Shown: positions 1 through 8,005, counted from the stretch's first letter. The stretch is DNA of 64,000 nucleotides from Verrucomicrobium sp. GAS474 (GCF_900105685.1 NZ_LT629781.1:3584611-3648610); one strand, 5' to 3'. Notes: generated by a model not told the origin, from the letters alone. Translations and numbers: made by a program.

Positions 1-1
1 G

Positions 2-6
2 GGAGA
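2..6. repeat. Target-site duplication, left copy
   Basis: GGAGA lies directly outside the left terminal TGTC of the transposon and is repeated directly outside the right terminus at 24547-24551. Five-bp duplications are what Tn7/Tn5053-like DDE elements make. Only six flanking bases are visible on this side. GGAGA also occurs inside the left end (12-16), so a chance match is possible. Confidence 0.75.
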
Positions 7-52
7 TGTCCGGAGAGCTGAAAGTCTCCCCTTTCGAGAGCTGAACATCCCC
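7..52 (+). repeat. Left transposon end with two repeat units
   Basis: Terminal unit L1 spans 7-31 and carries GGAGAGCTGAAAGTCTCCCC at 12-31. A second unit at 35-52 repeats CGAGAGCTGAA and a CCCC tail. The 11-mer GAGCTGAAAGT of L1 (15-25) recurs in inverted orientation at the right end (24449-24459). By analogy with Tn7 ends these are probably transposase-binding sites. Confidence 0.75.
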
Positions 53-56
53 TTCT

Positions 57-1367
57 TCAGGAGGCCAAAAGAGAGGATTTCAAACTTTCCACCCCACAAG
101 TTGGCTTATCCAACCATCCCCGAAGCGTCTTTGCGGGAGGGAATTGAGGCCGTGACTGCGGGTAGTGCGCAAACGTCCAATCGGTCCGGAGCTTCGATCT
201 CGCACGTACATGTCTCCAGCCAAAAAGGCAGGATCTTCCGAATACTCGCATTTTCATCTTTAGCGGCAGGGACTGCCATTCCTCTCCCTCGTCCGACCAC
301 AGGCCGTGCGAAGCATGCAGAATCAACTCGTCGAACCCTCTGAAGCAATCTCTGAAGCGAGGATTGCCTGCGATGTTGAATAGAAGAGCCGGTTCATAGG
401 CGTTCTCCCAAAACATCTTCCACGAAAAAAGCGCCGCGATCTTTGGAGCCATTTCGGGATGGGCCCATAACCGATATGGACCGTTTCTGTCATTGATCTC
501 ATCTCGGCGCGATAATCGAACGACCGTCTTTCGCTCCGCCCGGGTTAGAAACCGGCGCCAAAGATGGCGCGTGATCGATTTGTACACTGAAATGAGAGGG
601 TTCGTTCCAATAGAATCGCATTCCATCCCAGGCCGTCCTTTGAATCGACATGGCCATCTTGTCGACATTTGCAGTCGCGCGCTGAACGTTTCCTCCGTCC
701 GAATCCATTTCGGAATATCGTTCAGACAAGCAGCCTCGGCCCAAACCAACGGGAACCTGGACAATTGCTTTTGCGGATGCGTCGTTCGGCTGATCAGAGG
801 AGGATTCAGAATCGTCCGTCGCATCCAGTCCACGGCTTCGTCCAAATATCTCGTCGCGTGGGGATCGATGGAAATTTCAGCAATCCTGCCTGCCGTGAGC
901 GCATTCGGCAGCGCAGCGGACAAAGCATTCTTGGTTCGCAAGGGAAGCAAGTGAACCGGGCAACGCTCCACAAAACTGACCTGGAAGAGAGGGGTGTGAA
1001 ATTCGTCGGCGATACACTCGGGACAGAATCTCAATCTTCGATGGATCAGTAGCTTTTCCAAATCAGGCTTGAGAGTGCCGACATAATATTCCGCCCCCGC
1101 CTTCCGGCATTCTTCGTCGCTCACATCCAACACCCTGGCTAGCTTCCGAGGATTGACCTGCCGGAGCGTCCATAGATCGGTGACCCGGTCACACTGATCT
1201 TTTCGAAAGATCTCAGAGATCGTCCTTAAAGACGCACGATTGAAGAACATCAGTTTCCGACAGAGAGACCAAAGCGATTCGTAGGGCCGCCGAGCACTCG
1301 CCGGAAGACACAACGAACCGCCGAGGAATGCCTGCCTTTCCATATCGTTAAGGAGAGCGCTCATCAT
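57..1367 (-). CDS. tniQ: TniQ-family target-selection protein
   Basis: A 436-residue protein with the N-terminal TniQ layout and a zinc-binding motif: Cys115 and Cys118 (CPEC), then Cys136 and His139 (CPVH). TniQ/TnsD proteins choose the target site and recruit the AAA+ ATPase and transposase in Tn7- and Tn5053-like elements. Its length is close to Tn5053 TniQ. It is the last gene of the minus-strand transposition operon; its start overlaps the ATPase stop by 4 nt (ATGA type). The C-terminal half matches nothing I recognise and may read the attachment sequence. The stop codon is 5 bp from the subterminal repeat of the left end. Confidence 0.85.
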   Translation of the reverse strand: MMSALLNDMERQAFLGGSLCLPASARRPYESLWSLCRKLMFFNRASLRTISEIFRKDQCDRVTDLWTLRQVNPRKLARVLDVSDEECRKAGAEYYVGTLKPDLEKLLIHRRLRFCPECIADEFHTPLFQVSFVERCPVHLLPLRTKNALSAALPNALTAGRIAEISIDPHATRYLDEAVDWMRRTILNPPLISRTTHPQKQLSRFPLVWAEAACLNDIPKWIRTEETFSARLQMSTRWPCRFKGRPGMECDSIGTNPLISVYKSITRHLWRRFLTRAERKTVVRLSRRDEINDRNGPYRLWAHPEMAPKIAALFSWKMFWENAYEPALLFNIAGNPRFRDCFRGFDELILHASHGLWSDEGEEWQSLPLKMKMRVFGRSCLFGWRHVRARSKLRTDWTFAHYPQSRPQFPPAKTLRGWLDKPTCGVESLKSSLLAS

Positions 1368-2302
1368 TCAAACGCAAGAGCGTCGATAAGCCCCGACCTG
1401 TTCACGGCATCCTTCAACATCAAGTGAGTGATGTTCGGCTCTGCGGAAGACGGAGGTCCATGCCGTCGCAGAATGTTCTCGATGACGCGGCAAAAATACT
1501 GCATCGGAACCTCCTTAACTCTTTTGATCCCCCCTTCCCTCGCCGCTTCACCAATGGCCTCCCATAGCGGGTCGGAAAGACTGGAGAGACGCCAACCTTT
1601 TTTCCAAGCCGCAGGAAAATAGTGACACGGATACGAGCGGCCGCTTCCGGGAGGGTGTTCGGTCTCCTCATCGAAGCTTTTGAGGCAACGCTTCACATCC
1701 TTGGCAGAGCGAAGGCCATGGAAATCTATCACGTGAACCATGAACCGGCCGACGATCTGCTTCTGCTTGGATTTGGAGAACATGGTTCGCATCTCGAGCA
1801 AGTTCGGTTGTCCAACCAAGATCGTGATGAGTGAAACGTTCCGAAGTTGAAGTTCGTTCTGAATATCCATCAGCCACTCGTAGTGAGTGTCGGACAACCT
1901 CTGGGCGTCGTCCGCAAAGATCACGATTCGATCTTCGCCCGCAGAAAGGGCCTTATCCGCGAGAAATTCGGTCAACCGATCTCGCTTTTTTGCGATGTTG
2001 CCGCTGTCGAACAGAGAATGGCCCGCAGCCTTCAAGAGATCCGAAAAGAAGGCCGATTCAGAGCGCGTTTGGTACGATTTGCACGGAAAGTGAACGACAA
2101 ACAGTTTAGGCCACACCTTCCTAAGAGCCGCGCTCAGGAAACGGATAGCCCTCGACTTTCCCGTTCGTTGAGGCCCGTGAACGATGCCGCCAGGGCACCT
2201 GTTGCCAGCCCACTCAAGGACTGCATTTCCTACTTTTTCGATTTCCGTCGTGGTCACGACGTAGTTGGTTGTTTCGACTGGATGAGTCAGATCTGAAGAC
2301 AT
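1364..2302 (-). CDS. tnsC: TnsC/TniB-type AAA+ transposition ATPase
   Basis: A 312-residue AAA+ protein. The Walker A motif is GPQRTGKS at residues 43-50 and the Walker B segment is IVIFADDAQ around 126-134. In Tn7-like systems this ATPase links the TniQ/TnsD-marked target to the transposase and gives target immunity. The size matches TniB (about 300 residues) better than the longer TnsC of Tn7. It starts 5 nt after the stop of the transposase C-terminal gene and overlaps tniQ by 4 nt, so translation is probably coupled. Confidence 0.85.
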   Translation of the reverse strand: MSSDLTHPVETTNYVVTTTEIEKVGNAVLEWAGNRCPGGIVHGPQRTGKSRAIRFLSAALRKVWPKLFVVHFPCKSYQTRSESAFFSDLLKAAGHSLFDSGNIAKKRDRLTEFLADKALSAGEDRIVIFADDAQRLSDTHYEWLMDIQNELQLRNVSLITILVGQPNLLEMRTMFSKSKQKQIVGRFMVHVIDFHGLRSAKDVKRCLKSFDEETEHPPGSGRSYPCHYFPAAWKKGWRLSSLSDPLWEAIGEAAREGGIKRVKEVPMQYFCRVIENILRRHGPPSSAEPNITHLMLKDAVNRSGLIDALAFE

Positions 2303-2307
2303 AATGA

Positions 2308-2880
2308 TTAGAAGTTGAGGGCCTTGATTCCGAGAGATTGGAATAAGCCCTTGTCAAAGGGTTCGAACTGCTGAGGAGCGGAGACCGGAGCTGAGTCCGT
2401 GTTGGGTTCCTCTTCAGCCGTTTGGCTCTCGCGAGCCTTCTTTTGAATATGAGCCAACTTGGTTCGGGCTTTTTTCGATTCGCCGGCAGTCTCGTTGAGA
2501 TACTTCAGATAGATCTCAATAGGATCCTCCGTATCGACGAATTGGATGAGCTTTCGGTAGCGCAGTTGATTGATCGCCCTTCGCGTAGCCAGGTCGTGCG
2601 CCCTGATTGCCCATCCTCCTCGAGCCACCAGCGTTCCGAGCTCCTGCCCGTCGGGGAAAAACGCCTTCACCATGCGAAGGTCGTCGATATCGATGAATAT
2701 CGAGATCTGTTTGGTGACCAGACTAGGAGATTTCGAAAGGACTTCGTTTTGATAGCGAACGCCTTCGAACTCCACATACGGCCGGCGCCCCTTCTTAAGG
2801 CAGCCCCGAACCGTTCGTTCTACGCGCATATTCAAAAGGCCCAACCGGGCTCGAGTTTCAGGATCGAGAATTCGAATCAT
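2308..2880 (-). CDS. Separate Mu-type C-terminal domain of the split TnsB transposase
   Basis: A 190-residue protein beginning with a segment typical of the Mu/TnsB C-terminal beta-barrel that follows the DDE catalytic core (about residues 20-110, with YVEFEGVRY and GWAIRAHDLATRRAI). A charged Lys/Arg- and Glu-rich tail follows that could contact TnsC. In most Tn7-like elements this region is fused to the integrase core in one protein of 600-700 residues. Here it starts inside the catalytic gene's stop (ATGA overlap, 2877-2880). The two parts add to 651 residues, so together they probably make a complete transposase. Confidence 0.75.
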   Translation of the reverse strand: MIRILDPETRARLGLLNMRVERTVRGCLKKGRRPYVEFEGVRYQNEVLSKSPSLVTKQISIFIDIDDLRMVKAFFPDGQELGTLVARGGWAIRAHDLATRRAINQLRYRKLIQFVDTEDPIEIYLKYLNETAGESKKARTKLAHIQKKARESQTAEEEPNTDSAPVSAPQQFEPFDKGLFQSLGIKALNF

Positions 2881-4262
2881 TGGGTTTGCTCCTGTTGTTC
2901 GAGATAGAACTGGATCACTTCCAAGGGCGACCGCCAGTTCAGGCTCGAGTGTGATGTTCCGTTGTAGTTGCTGATGATGACATCGAGCACCTGCTCGAGT
3001 TCATGCGCCTTGATTTTGAACTTAACGGCGCTCTTCTCTGCGTTTTTTCGCCGTGTATCTTGAGGTCCGGATCCGGTGGTCGAGGGGAGGCGATGGAAGC
3101 CGGCCTCTTCAAGCGTCTGAAAGAGCCGCTCGAGAACCCCTCGCCTTTCGGGAGTTTTGACGGGACCTGCGTTAACGGCACATCCGATCTCCTTCACCAG
3201 CTTATCTCGCACCCGATCCGCAAGGTTGGCTTTAGCGTTGTCGTACCACAGTTCATCCCACGCCGCGTAATGCAGCTGCGGGAATCGCCCGCTCGGCATT
3301 CCTCCGGCTTCGGACCTTTTCAAGCCGGGGATGGTTAGAGGGATAGGCTTCCACGGCTCAATCGTGCGTTTGGTGCATCGAAGAATATCGTCAGCGGAGT
3401 ACTCGGCTTTCAGGCACATGATGTACCCAAGAATAGCCCTGGACCAGACGTCCATGATGATCAGAAGCCAAGGCCGTTCCGCAATGGCTTCTATCCACTC
3501 CCCGTGCGGAGTTTGATACGAGATCGAGAAGACGCTATCAATACGATGACCATCGAAAAACACCCGTTGATAGGGTGACATCGTGACCAAATCATTTTGT
3601 CCGTGCCCACCATAGCCTCCCGCCCTTGCGGCATCGCTACCGTATTGGGATCCCGTAAATGCATTCGTTTCCGTGTCTGCGAGAGAACGAAGGTGCTTAG
3701 CCAGAGCTCTCCTCCCCAACTCCTTGGTCGGAAAGGGATACTCGTCTCCGCTAATTCCGGCCTCCCGGCATAGGCGAATGAAGAGCTTGTGGGTCGTTTT
3801 GACCTTGGCCCGGCTTTCCTTTGCAAGGCCCCTTGGATGCTTCGACAGGAAATGAGCTTCAACGTCCTGCTGGATCCTCGGATAACGATAGAAGAGCAGG
3901 GCCAACGCGCCGGCGTATTGCCGACTCGGACAAGTCAACCTCACCTTTTTATAGGCTCCCGTCCGAATTCCGGGAATCAACGCCCGAAATCCCCAAACGC
4001 GTCCGTCTGGATGATCTTTGATGCAGCCTCGGAAAAAGCGCCTGATTTCGCTGGATTCGATTCCCCATTTCTTGGAAATCGTTTTGAGTCTCACCCCTGC
4101 GACATATTCTCGCATCGCATTGACCCTTTGATCGTAGCGCTCCCTAACATTCGCAGGGAGAGCCTCTCGATCGACCGTGGCCCAATTCTCAAGCTTCAGG
4201 TAGCCTGCGTCGACAGTCGACCTCGTCCGCCCTCGCTCGCGAGTTTTAGCTACGCGCTCCAT
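2877..4262 (-). CDS. tnsB: TnsB/TniA-type DDE transposase, catalytic subunit
   Basis: A 461-residue protein with an N-terminal helical DNA-binding part and an rve-type RNase-H fold. Catalytic residues read as Asp237 (FFDGHR), Asp341 (WYDNAKAN) and Glu378 (RRGVLERLF), with the usual 36-37-residue D-E spacing. It would make the 3'-end cuts and strand transfer at the TGT/ACA termini. It ends just after the catalytic fold; the usual C-terminal beta-barrel is encoded by the next, overlapping gene. Its start overlaps the end of the upstream small gene by 13 bp, so all five genes look like one transcription unit. Confidence 0.85.
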   Translation of the reverse strand: MERVAKTRERGRTRSTVDAGYLKLENWATVDREALPANVRERYDQRVNAMREYVAGVRLKTISKKWGIESSEIRRFFRGCIKDHPDGRVWGFRALIPGIRTGAYKKVRLTCPSRQYAGALALLFYRYPRIQQDVEAHFLSKHPRGLAKESRAKVKTTHKLFIRLCREAGISGDEYPFPTKELGRRALAKHLRSLADTETNAFTGSQYGSDAARAGGYGGHGQNDLVTMSPYQRVFFDGHRIDSVFSISYQTPHGEWIEAIAERPWLLIIMDVWSRAILGYIMCLKAEYSADDILRCTKRTIEPWKPIPLTIPGLKRSEAGGMPSGRFPQLHYAAWDELWYDNAKANLADRVRDKLVKEIGCAVNAGPVKTPERRGVLERLFQTLEEAGFHRLPSTTGSGPQDTRRKNAEKSAVKFKIKAHELEQVLDVIISNYNGTSHSSLNWRSPLEVIQFYLEQQEQTQ

Positions 4263-4636
4263 ACAAGAGTCCCTCCCGACAAAGGTTTACAGTCCATGTC
4301 CGAGCAGGCCGCTCCCACCCGAAGTAACTCGAAGACCTCTCGGCGAACATGCGCCGCATCGAAGCCCCTCATTTCCCTTTCGAGTTGCCGTAGAGGAAGG
4401 CGCTTCTGAGAGGCAACAGCGCTCCAAAGCAATGTTCGCAAGCGATCTGCGTCTTTCGACGGGGGCAGCCTCAAGTATCCCAAGGCCGTCTGCCAGTTGG
4501 CTATCCGAGTATGACTGCTTTCTAATTGGACCCTTCGGCCCAGCTTTGGACTGTGTCCTTCCCAATAATTTCCCCAGTGGCGATTGCCCACGGTTGCTCT
4601 GACCGGAGTGAACCTCCGGGAGTCTTCTTGAATCAT
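4250..4636 (-). CDS. Short first gene of the transposition operon, possibly TnsA-derived
   Basis: A protein of about 128 residues from the ATG at 4636; the frame stays open to 4732 but has no better start. The N-terminal part (RRFTPVRATVG, then GHSPKLGRRVQLES) resembles the start of TnsA nucleases, where a similar basic stretch leads to an acidic catalytic residue. The later Asp and Q-x-K catalytic motifs are not seen. The second half is a small helical segment that could be a winged-helix remnant. Position, 5' of tnsB with a 13-bp overlap, is where tnsA sits in Tn7. The TnsA assignment is an inference from weak similarity; it could be an unrelated accessory protein. Confidence 0.45.
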   Translation of the reverse strand: MIQEDSRRFTPVRATVGNRHWGNYWEGHSPKLGRRVQLESSHTRIANWQTALGYLRLPPSKDADRLRTLLWSAVASQKRLPLRQLEREMRGFDAAHVRREVFELLRVGAACSDMDCKPLSGGTLVWSA

Positions 4637-4719
4637 GTTTTCGCTTGATTGCACGAGGCAACAGAGGCATGATCCGAACAGACCCGCCTCCAAAGCGATC
4701 TGTCCGGCCTGCCGGACTC

Positions 4720-4760
4720 GAAGGGCTCCCATGCTGCCAGGCTGGGAGCCCTTCTTTTTT
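4720..4760 (+). terminator. Rho-independent terminator, plus strand
   Basis: A perfect 12-bp inverted repeat (4720-4731 and 4743-4754, arms GAAGGGCTCCCA / TGGGAGCCCTTC) with an 11-nt loop, followed by six T. The T run is only on the plus-strand side. No plus-strand gene lies just upstream, so it probably blocks transcription running antisense to the transposition operon, or ends an unidentified RNA. Confidence 0.75.
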
Positions 4761-4774
4761 GCCTGCGTTGATTT

Positions 4775-5011
4775 TTAGAGTTTGGTTTCTTTTCTCTTTC
4801 TCCGTTCTTCTACTTCCGACGGCAACAGCGGAGGATGTTCTCCGTTAGCAACCCGCTCTAGCGCAGCCATGAGACTGGTTTCGCTGAATAGCGTGGCCTT
4901 TCGGGGACCGCCCTTTCTGTTGACGATGAGCCATCCGGCCGCTTCAAAGCGCTGAAATAGCCTGGGCGATTTAGCCAAGGCAAAGCCCTCTTTACGGGTT
5001 AAGGATCGCAT
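4775..5011 (-). CDS. Small putative helix-turn-helix protein
   Basis: A 78-residue protein. The segment KSPRLFQRFEAAGWL, then RKATLFSETSLMAALERV with a LLPSE tail, has the shape of small excisionase-like helix-turn-helix proteins. It lies between the transposition operon and the cargo and is divergent from the next gene, fitting a transposon-borne regulator. No partner or target can be named from the sequence. Confidence 0.5.
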   Translation of the reverse strand: MRSLTRKEGFALAKSPRLFQRFEAAGWLIVNRKGGPRKATLFSETSLMAALERVANGEHPPLLPSEVEERRKRKETKL

Positions 5012-5074
5012 CGTATCGGTACGGGATTACTTGCGTAAAACCCCTAAAATTGGCAACAACAAGAGTTCCAGGGA

Positions 5075-5837
5075 ATGCCGTCATTCCTTCAAAAATTGTT
5101 GGAAGCCGTTGAAAATCAAAAAGACAAAACCGCCAACAAAGAGCGTCAGGAGAAAATCCAAGCGACTGGAGATAAGAATCCCAGAGGATCTCCAACCACT
5201 ACTTGAAGTTCACGCGAATCGACTGGGGTGGAGTCAGGCGCGCTTTGTCGGATATGCGCTGAAGAATGCTTTTGACACAGTATGGCTCATTGAAAAAAAG
5301 CAGATGCAGCTTTTTTCAAGGCACTTTGTCGCCACCAGAATTGGCGCTTGGGGAGATTGGAATAACGGCGAACGCTTCCGAAAACGTGTGGCCAGAGTCA
5401 CTTTCAACGACTCCGTGTTTCAATTGTATCTAAGACGTCGCGATTACGATCCATTGGAAAGCCTGCCCAGGGCGAAGGGATTTTCAGAGGACCTCCCGTT
5501 AGAAGAACATGATTCGAGCACCAGCAAAAAGATGGTGTTTCAACCGACCTTCGCCGATCTGATTTCAGCATCTATAAAGGTCTGTACGAGGATAGATCAC
5601 GCGATTCAAACAACCGATGTAAGTGCCGAAGAAACGCGAGCAAAACACCTTCTGGAAAAATACGTCGAAGAAGCAAAAATCGAGTTCATTGCGGCTCAGA
5701 AACGGTTCGTCGAGTATCGAGCTAAGAAGTGGATTATCTTGCCTCAATACGAACAACGCATGTCCCGTCCCTTGGAGATGCTCGAAATAATCAATGAGAC
5801 TACCAAACACCGAGCCCTTCAGGAAAAAACGGGGTAG
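5075..5837 (+). CDS. Ribbon-helix-helix-like protein, apparent +1 frameshift
   Basis: The long frame (to 5837) contains a probable ribbon-helix-helix segment, RLEIRIPEDLQPLLEVHANR then LGWSQARFVGYAL, followed by about 190 charged, mostly helical residues. In that frame only TTG starts exist (5031, 5109). Another frame has an ATG at 5075 after an AGGG ribosome site and reads MPSFLQKLLEAVENQKDK onward. Joining the two near the AAAA run at 5153-5156 gives one natural-looking N-terminus that runs straight into the RHH strand. So either a 1-nt deletion (real or sequencing), or a frameshift. Function unknown; a DNA-binding or mobilisation-type role is possible. Confidence 0.55.
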
Positions 5838-5932
5838 CAGAGACTTGGTGGGATCGTCCCCTCGGCAGGCCAGAGCTGGGTAGCATTGTATCTGACGAAC
5901 CAGTCGCCATCAGCCGCCCCAAACCTGCTGAA

Positions 5933-6160
5933 TCAAAACCCATCGAACAGATCTTGAGCACTACAAGACAGTGCAACGTAAAGGCGCTTCACAGCAAAAA
6001 GCGTCGGACACTTCTGACCTGCTTCAAGCATCTGGACGTACCGCTTGGTCAAGTCTGCCTTGACCGCTAGCTGGTCCTGGCTCAACCCGGCCTCACGACG
6101 GAGCCGGCTGAGATTCTCTCCAAGAACCTTTAGCGATTTGAGGGCCGCCTTGTCTTTCAC
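5933..6160 (-). CDS. XRE-family helix-turn-helix regulator
   Basis: A protein of about 75 residues from the GTG at 6160; the frame also allows a GTG at 6232 that would add 24 residues not typical of the family. The HTH_3 core reads LGENLSRLRREAGLSQDQLA then KADLTKRYVQMLEAGQKCPTLF. The shorter start leaves three CGAACCA elements directly upstream as its probable operators, implying autoregulation. The XRE call is firm; its target genes are unknown. Confidence 0.75.
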   Translation of the reverse strand: MKDKAALKSLKVLGENLSRLRREAGLSQDQLAVKADLTKRYVQMLEAGQKCPTLFAVKRLYVALSCSAQDLFDGF

Positions 6161-6174
6161 CGGCCCTAGACTGC

Positions 6175-6239
6175 CGAACCAGGGGTTCGTTAGTCGGCGA
6201 ACCAGCAGTTCTTTTCGCTTGCGGCGAACCACTGGTTCG
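6175..6239. promoter_or_regulatory. Operator array of the XRE regulator
   Basis: Three CGAACCA half-sites at 6175, 6198 and 6225. The first and third are completed to inverted repeats: CGAACCAGGGGTTCG (6175-6189) and GCGAACCACTGGTTCGC (6224-6240, a perfect 17-bp palindrome). They lie just 5' of the GTG at 6160, where a self-acting repressor would bind. Confidence 0.65.
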
Positions 6240-6313
6240 CTGTAGCAAGTTCTTCAGCCCGATTCCGGGAACCTCGGATCTCGGGTGATTGCCCCTCACC
6301 GCACGCCAAAACT

Positions 6314-6766
6314 ATGAAACAGACCTGGATCATCTTGGGCGCCTGCGCGCTACTAGGCGTCGGCCTAGGCCTGTTCGCCGCGAAAGATAGCCCAGCATCG
6401 CCCCATAGCCGTCAGGAGAAGGAGGCAGAGCCGCTCTTCGACTTTCACCTAGGGGGAGCATCCAAATTAACCATCGAGGGTCTTTTGCGAAAAGGCCTAA
6501 CTCAAAACCTGGAGGCCAATGGCAATCGGTTTTCGATCGATTCGATCAAGGTGATTCAGCTAGGAGCTCCTGAGGAGGATCGTTGGACCAAGACCACTTA
6601 CTATCCGTTCCGTTACTCGGTACGTCTCACGCGAACCGGTGGCGGCAAGAATGCGGAAGGAAACTTTGAAGGAAGAGCTTACAAGAACAGCTACAGCGAA
6701 TGGGTGCTAGACGACTTCACCATTCATGTCCTTTTTGACTGGTCGATTCGTTCTGCCGTTCTCTAG
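6314..6766 (+). CDS. Hypothetical membrane-anchored or exported protein
   Basis: A 150-residue protein with one hydrophobic N-terminal segment (about residues 5-23, IILGACALLGVGLGLFA) preceded by Lys2, then a polar domain. The hydrophobic stretch could be a signal peptide or an anchor; no lipobox cysteine is placed for processing. The polar part has a beta-rich pattern of aromatic and charged residues and resembles nothing I can name. It stands alone, convergent with the metallophosphoesterase. Confidence 0.5.
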   Translation: MKQTWIILGACALLGVGLGLFAAKDSPASPHSRQEKEAEPLFDFHLGGASKLTIEGLLRKGLTQNLEANGNRFSIDSIKVIQLGAPEEDRWTKTTYYPFRYSVRLTRTGGGKNAEGNFEGRAYKNSYSEWVLDDFTIHVLFDWSIRSAVL

Positions 6767-6797
6767 GCCGTGTGCCTTCGGCAGGACCTCAGAAACG

Positions 6798-7544
6798 TTA
6801 CAGGGCCGAAAGCGCCAAGAGAGCGTTCATCTTTTCTCTTCTGGCAATTTTGGTTTCGTCACCCGGCGTCGCAATAAAGGTCGCCTCTCTGGAGTCGTCT
6901 AAAAAGACAGCGCAGGTCAACTGATCCGTTTCGTGCGCGGCGGTGTCGATATTGATCGCGTTTTGAGTCACCAAAGGCTTACGAAGAACGTAATTGTGCC
7001 CATGGACGACCAGTCGCCCATCCACGTCCTGAACTCTCCCCCGAAAACGAAGAAGCTCCTTTTCAGGGATCGCCTCGATTTTTGCGTCGTTCGGCGGCCC
7101 GGCGTGGGTAAAGAGACGGACTCCATCACTATGGTAAAGAGGAAGCCCGTTCAGGAACCGCAGGTGATCATCAGGAAACTGATCTCTTTCCTCAGGGGCA
7201 AGGCCGTAGCTTTTCAGGGTAGCAACGCCCCCGTTTCGATAGAGCCACGACTCGGCCTCTTTCCCATTGCGAAGAATTTCCCACAGAATCCATTCGTGGT
7301 TCCCTTTAAGAATGATCACTTCGTCGAAGTCGGTGGCAAGCTTCCCGGAGCGCATAAGATCCACGACGCCTTTTGAATCGGCTCCCCTATCGATGTAGTC
7401 GCCTAGAAAGATAAGCTTGGAGGCGCCCTTGATCGTATGCCGATGGCTGACGATCACTCCTAAAAGAGCCGTAAGAAGATCCAGCCGCCCATGAATATCT
7501 CCCACGGCGTAAGTAACGGCGGGAATTGACCGAGAGTCTTTCAC
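6798..7544 (-). CDS. PP1-like bacterial metallophosphoesterase
   Basis: A 248-residue calcineurin-like phosphoesterase. The dinuclear-metal motifs are clear: GDIHGR (residues 17-22), GDYIDRG (around 48-54) and KGNHEW (around 79-84), with later GH and HGHN histidines. This arrangement is that of bacterial serine/threonine or diadenosine-tetraphosphate phosphatases of the ApaH/PrpA type. The substrate cannot be told from sequence. It is the last gene of the first cargo block, just left of the internal copy of right-end sequence at 7.63 kb. Confidence 0.8.
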   Translation of the reverse strand: MKDSRSIPAVTYAVGDIHGRLDLLTALLGVIVSHRHTIKGASKLIFLGDYIDRGADSKGVVDLMRSGKLATDFDEVIILKGNHEWILWEILRNGKEAESWLYRNGGVATLKSYGLAPEERDQFPDDHLRFLNGLPLYHSDGVRLFTHAGPPNDAKIEAIPEKELLRFRGRVQDVDGRLVVHGHNYVLRKPLVTQNAINIDTAAHETDQLTCAVFLDDSREATFIATPGDETKIARREKMNALLALSAL

Positions 7545-7625
7545 GGCAAGATTCTGTCAGGCTCACTCGTTCTTGAAAACAGCATTGGGAATGAAAATTG
7601 AATTCTCGCCCGGAAGAAGCGTGGC

Positions 7626-7665
7626 TTTACCCGCACTGCTCGGGAGAAGGGGAGATTCGATCGTC
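7626..7665 (+). repeat. Internal copy of right-end subterminal sequence
   Basis: Positions 7626-7648 match 24422-24444 at 21 of 23 bases (starting TTTACCCGCACTG, ending GGGAGAA) in the same orientation. The following AGGGGAGATTCGATCG (7649-7664) resembles the repeat units of the ends. No terminal GACA follows at the expected distance, so it is a partial, probably fossil, right end. Confidence 0.7.
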
Positions 7666-7677
7666 TTCCTGATCGAA

Positions 7678-7986
7678 TTAGAGTTGATCAGGCGGAGCTA
7701 AATCAGTGATACGAGAGTTGTGTCTGTTTTTTTGTTTCCAATGGTTGCTGGTCGCTTTCGTTGCCCTCGATAACCAATCCCGATCTTTTTTAAGCGTCTC
7801 CAGCTCGCATTCCGCAAAGTATTTTGGGCTGTTCGGCGCCGGAGTGCCGAGCGGCTTCATCAGCCGCGCAGCCACAAGAATCGGAATGTCATGCAGATTG
7901 AATCCCAAAAACCATGCAGCCTCCAAGGCACCTAAGCGAGCAGGCTTCGCTCTTAAATTCAAAAAGATCTGTTTATCGGGGTTCAT
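7678..7986 (-). CDS. Conserved small putative DNA-binding protein
   Basis: A 102-residue protein of a kind I associate with Verrucomicrobiota accessory regions. It opens NPDKQIFLNLRAKPARL, then EEAAWFLGF-like residues (EAAWFLGFNLHDIPILV), which suggests a MerR/excisionase-type helix-turn-helix, and ends in a basic helix. It sits at the junction between the internal end-like repeat and the efflux cassette. A role in excision or regulation is conceivable but not shown. Confidence 0.5.
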   Translation of the reverse strand: MNPDKQIFLNLRAKPARLGALEAAWFLGFNLHDIPILVAARLMKPLGTPAPNSPKYFAECELETLKKDRDWLSRATKATSNHWKQKNRHNSRITDLAPPDQL

Positions 7987-8005
7987 TTATCCTCTCTTTT
8001 CGTGC

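Noticed and set aside
4690-4760. Minus-strand TTCGAGTCCGGC resembling a tRNA T-arm, as a possible tRNA attachment remnant at the transposon core
   Set aside because: The bases before it do not pair to form a T-stem, there is no acceptor stem or CCA, and the true ends are found at 7 and 24546.
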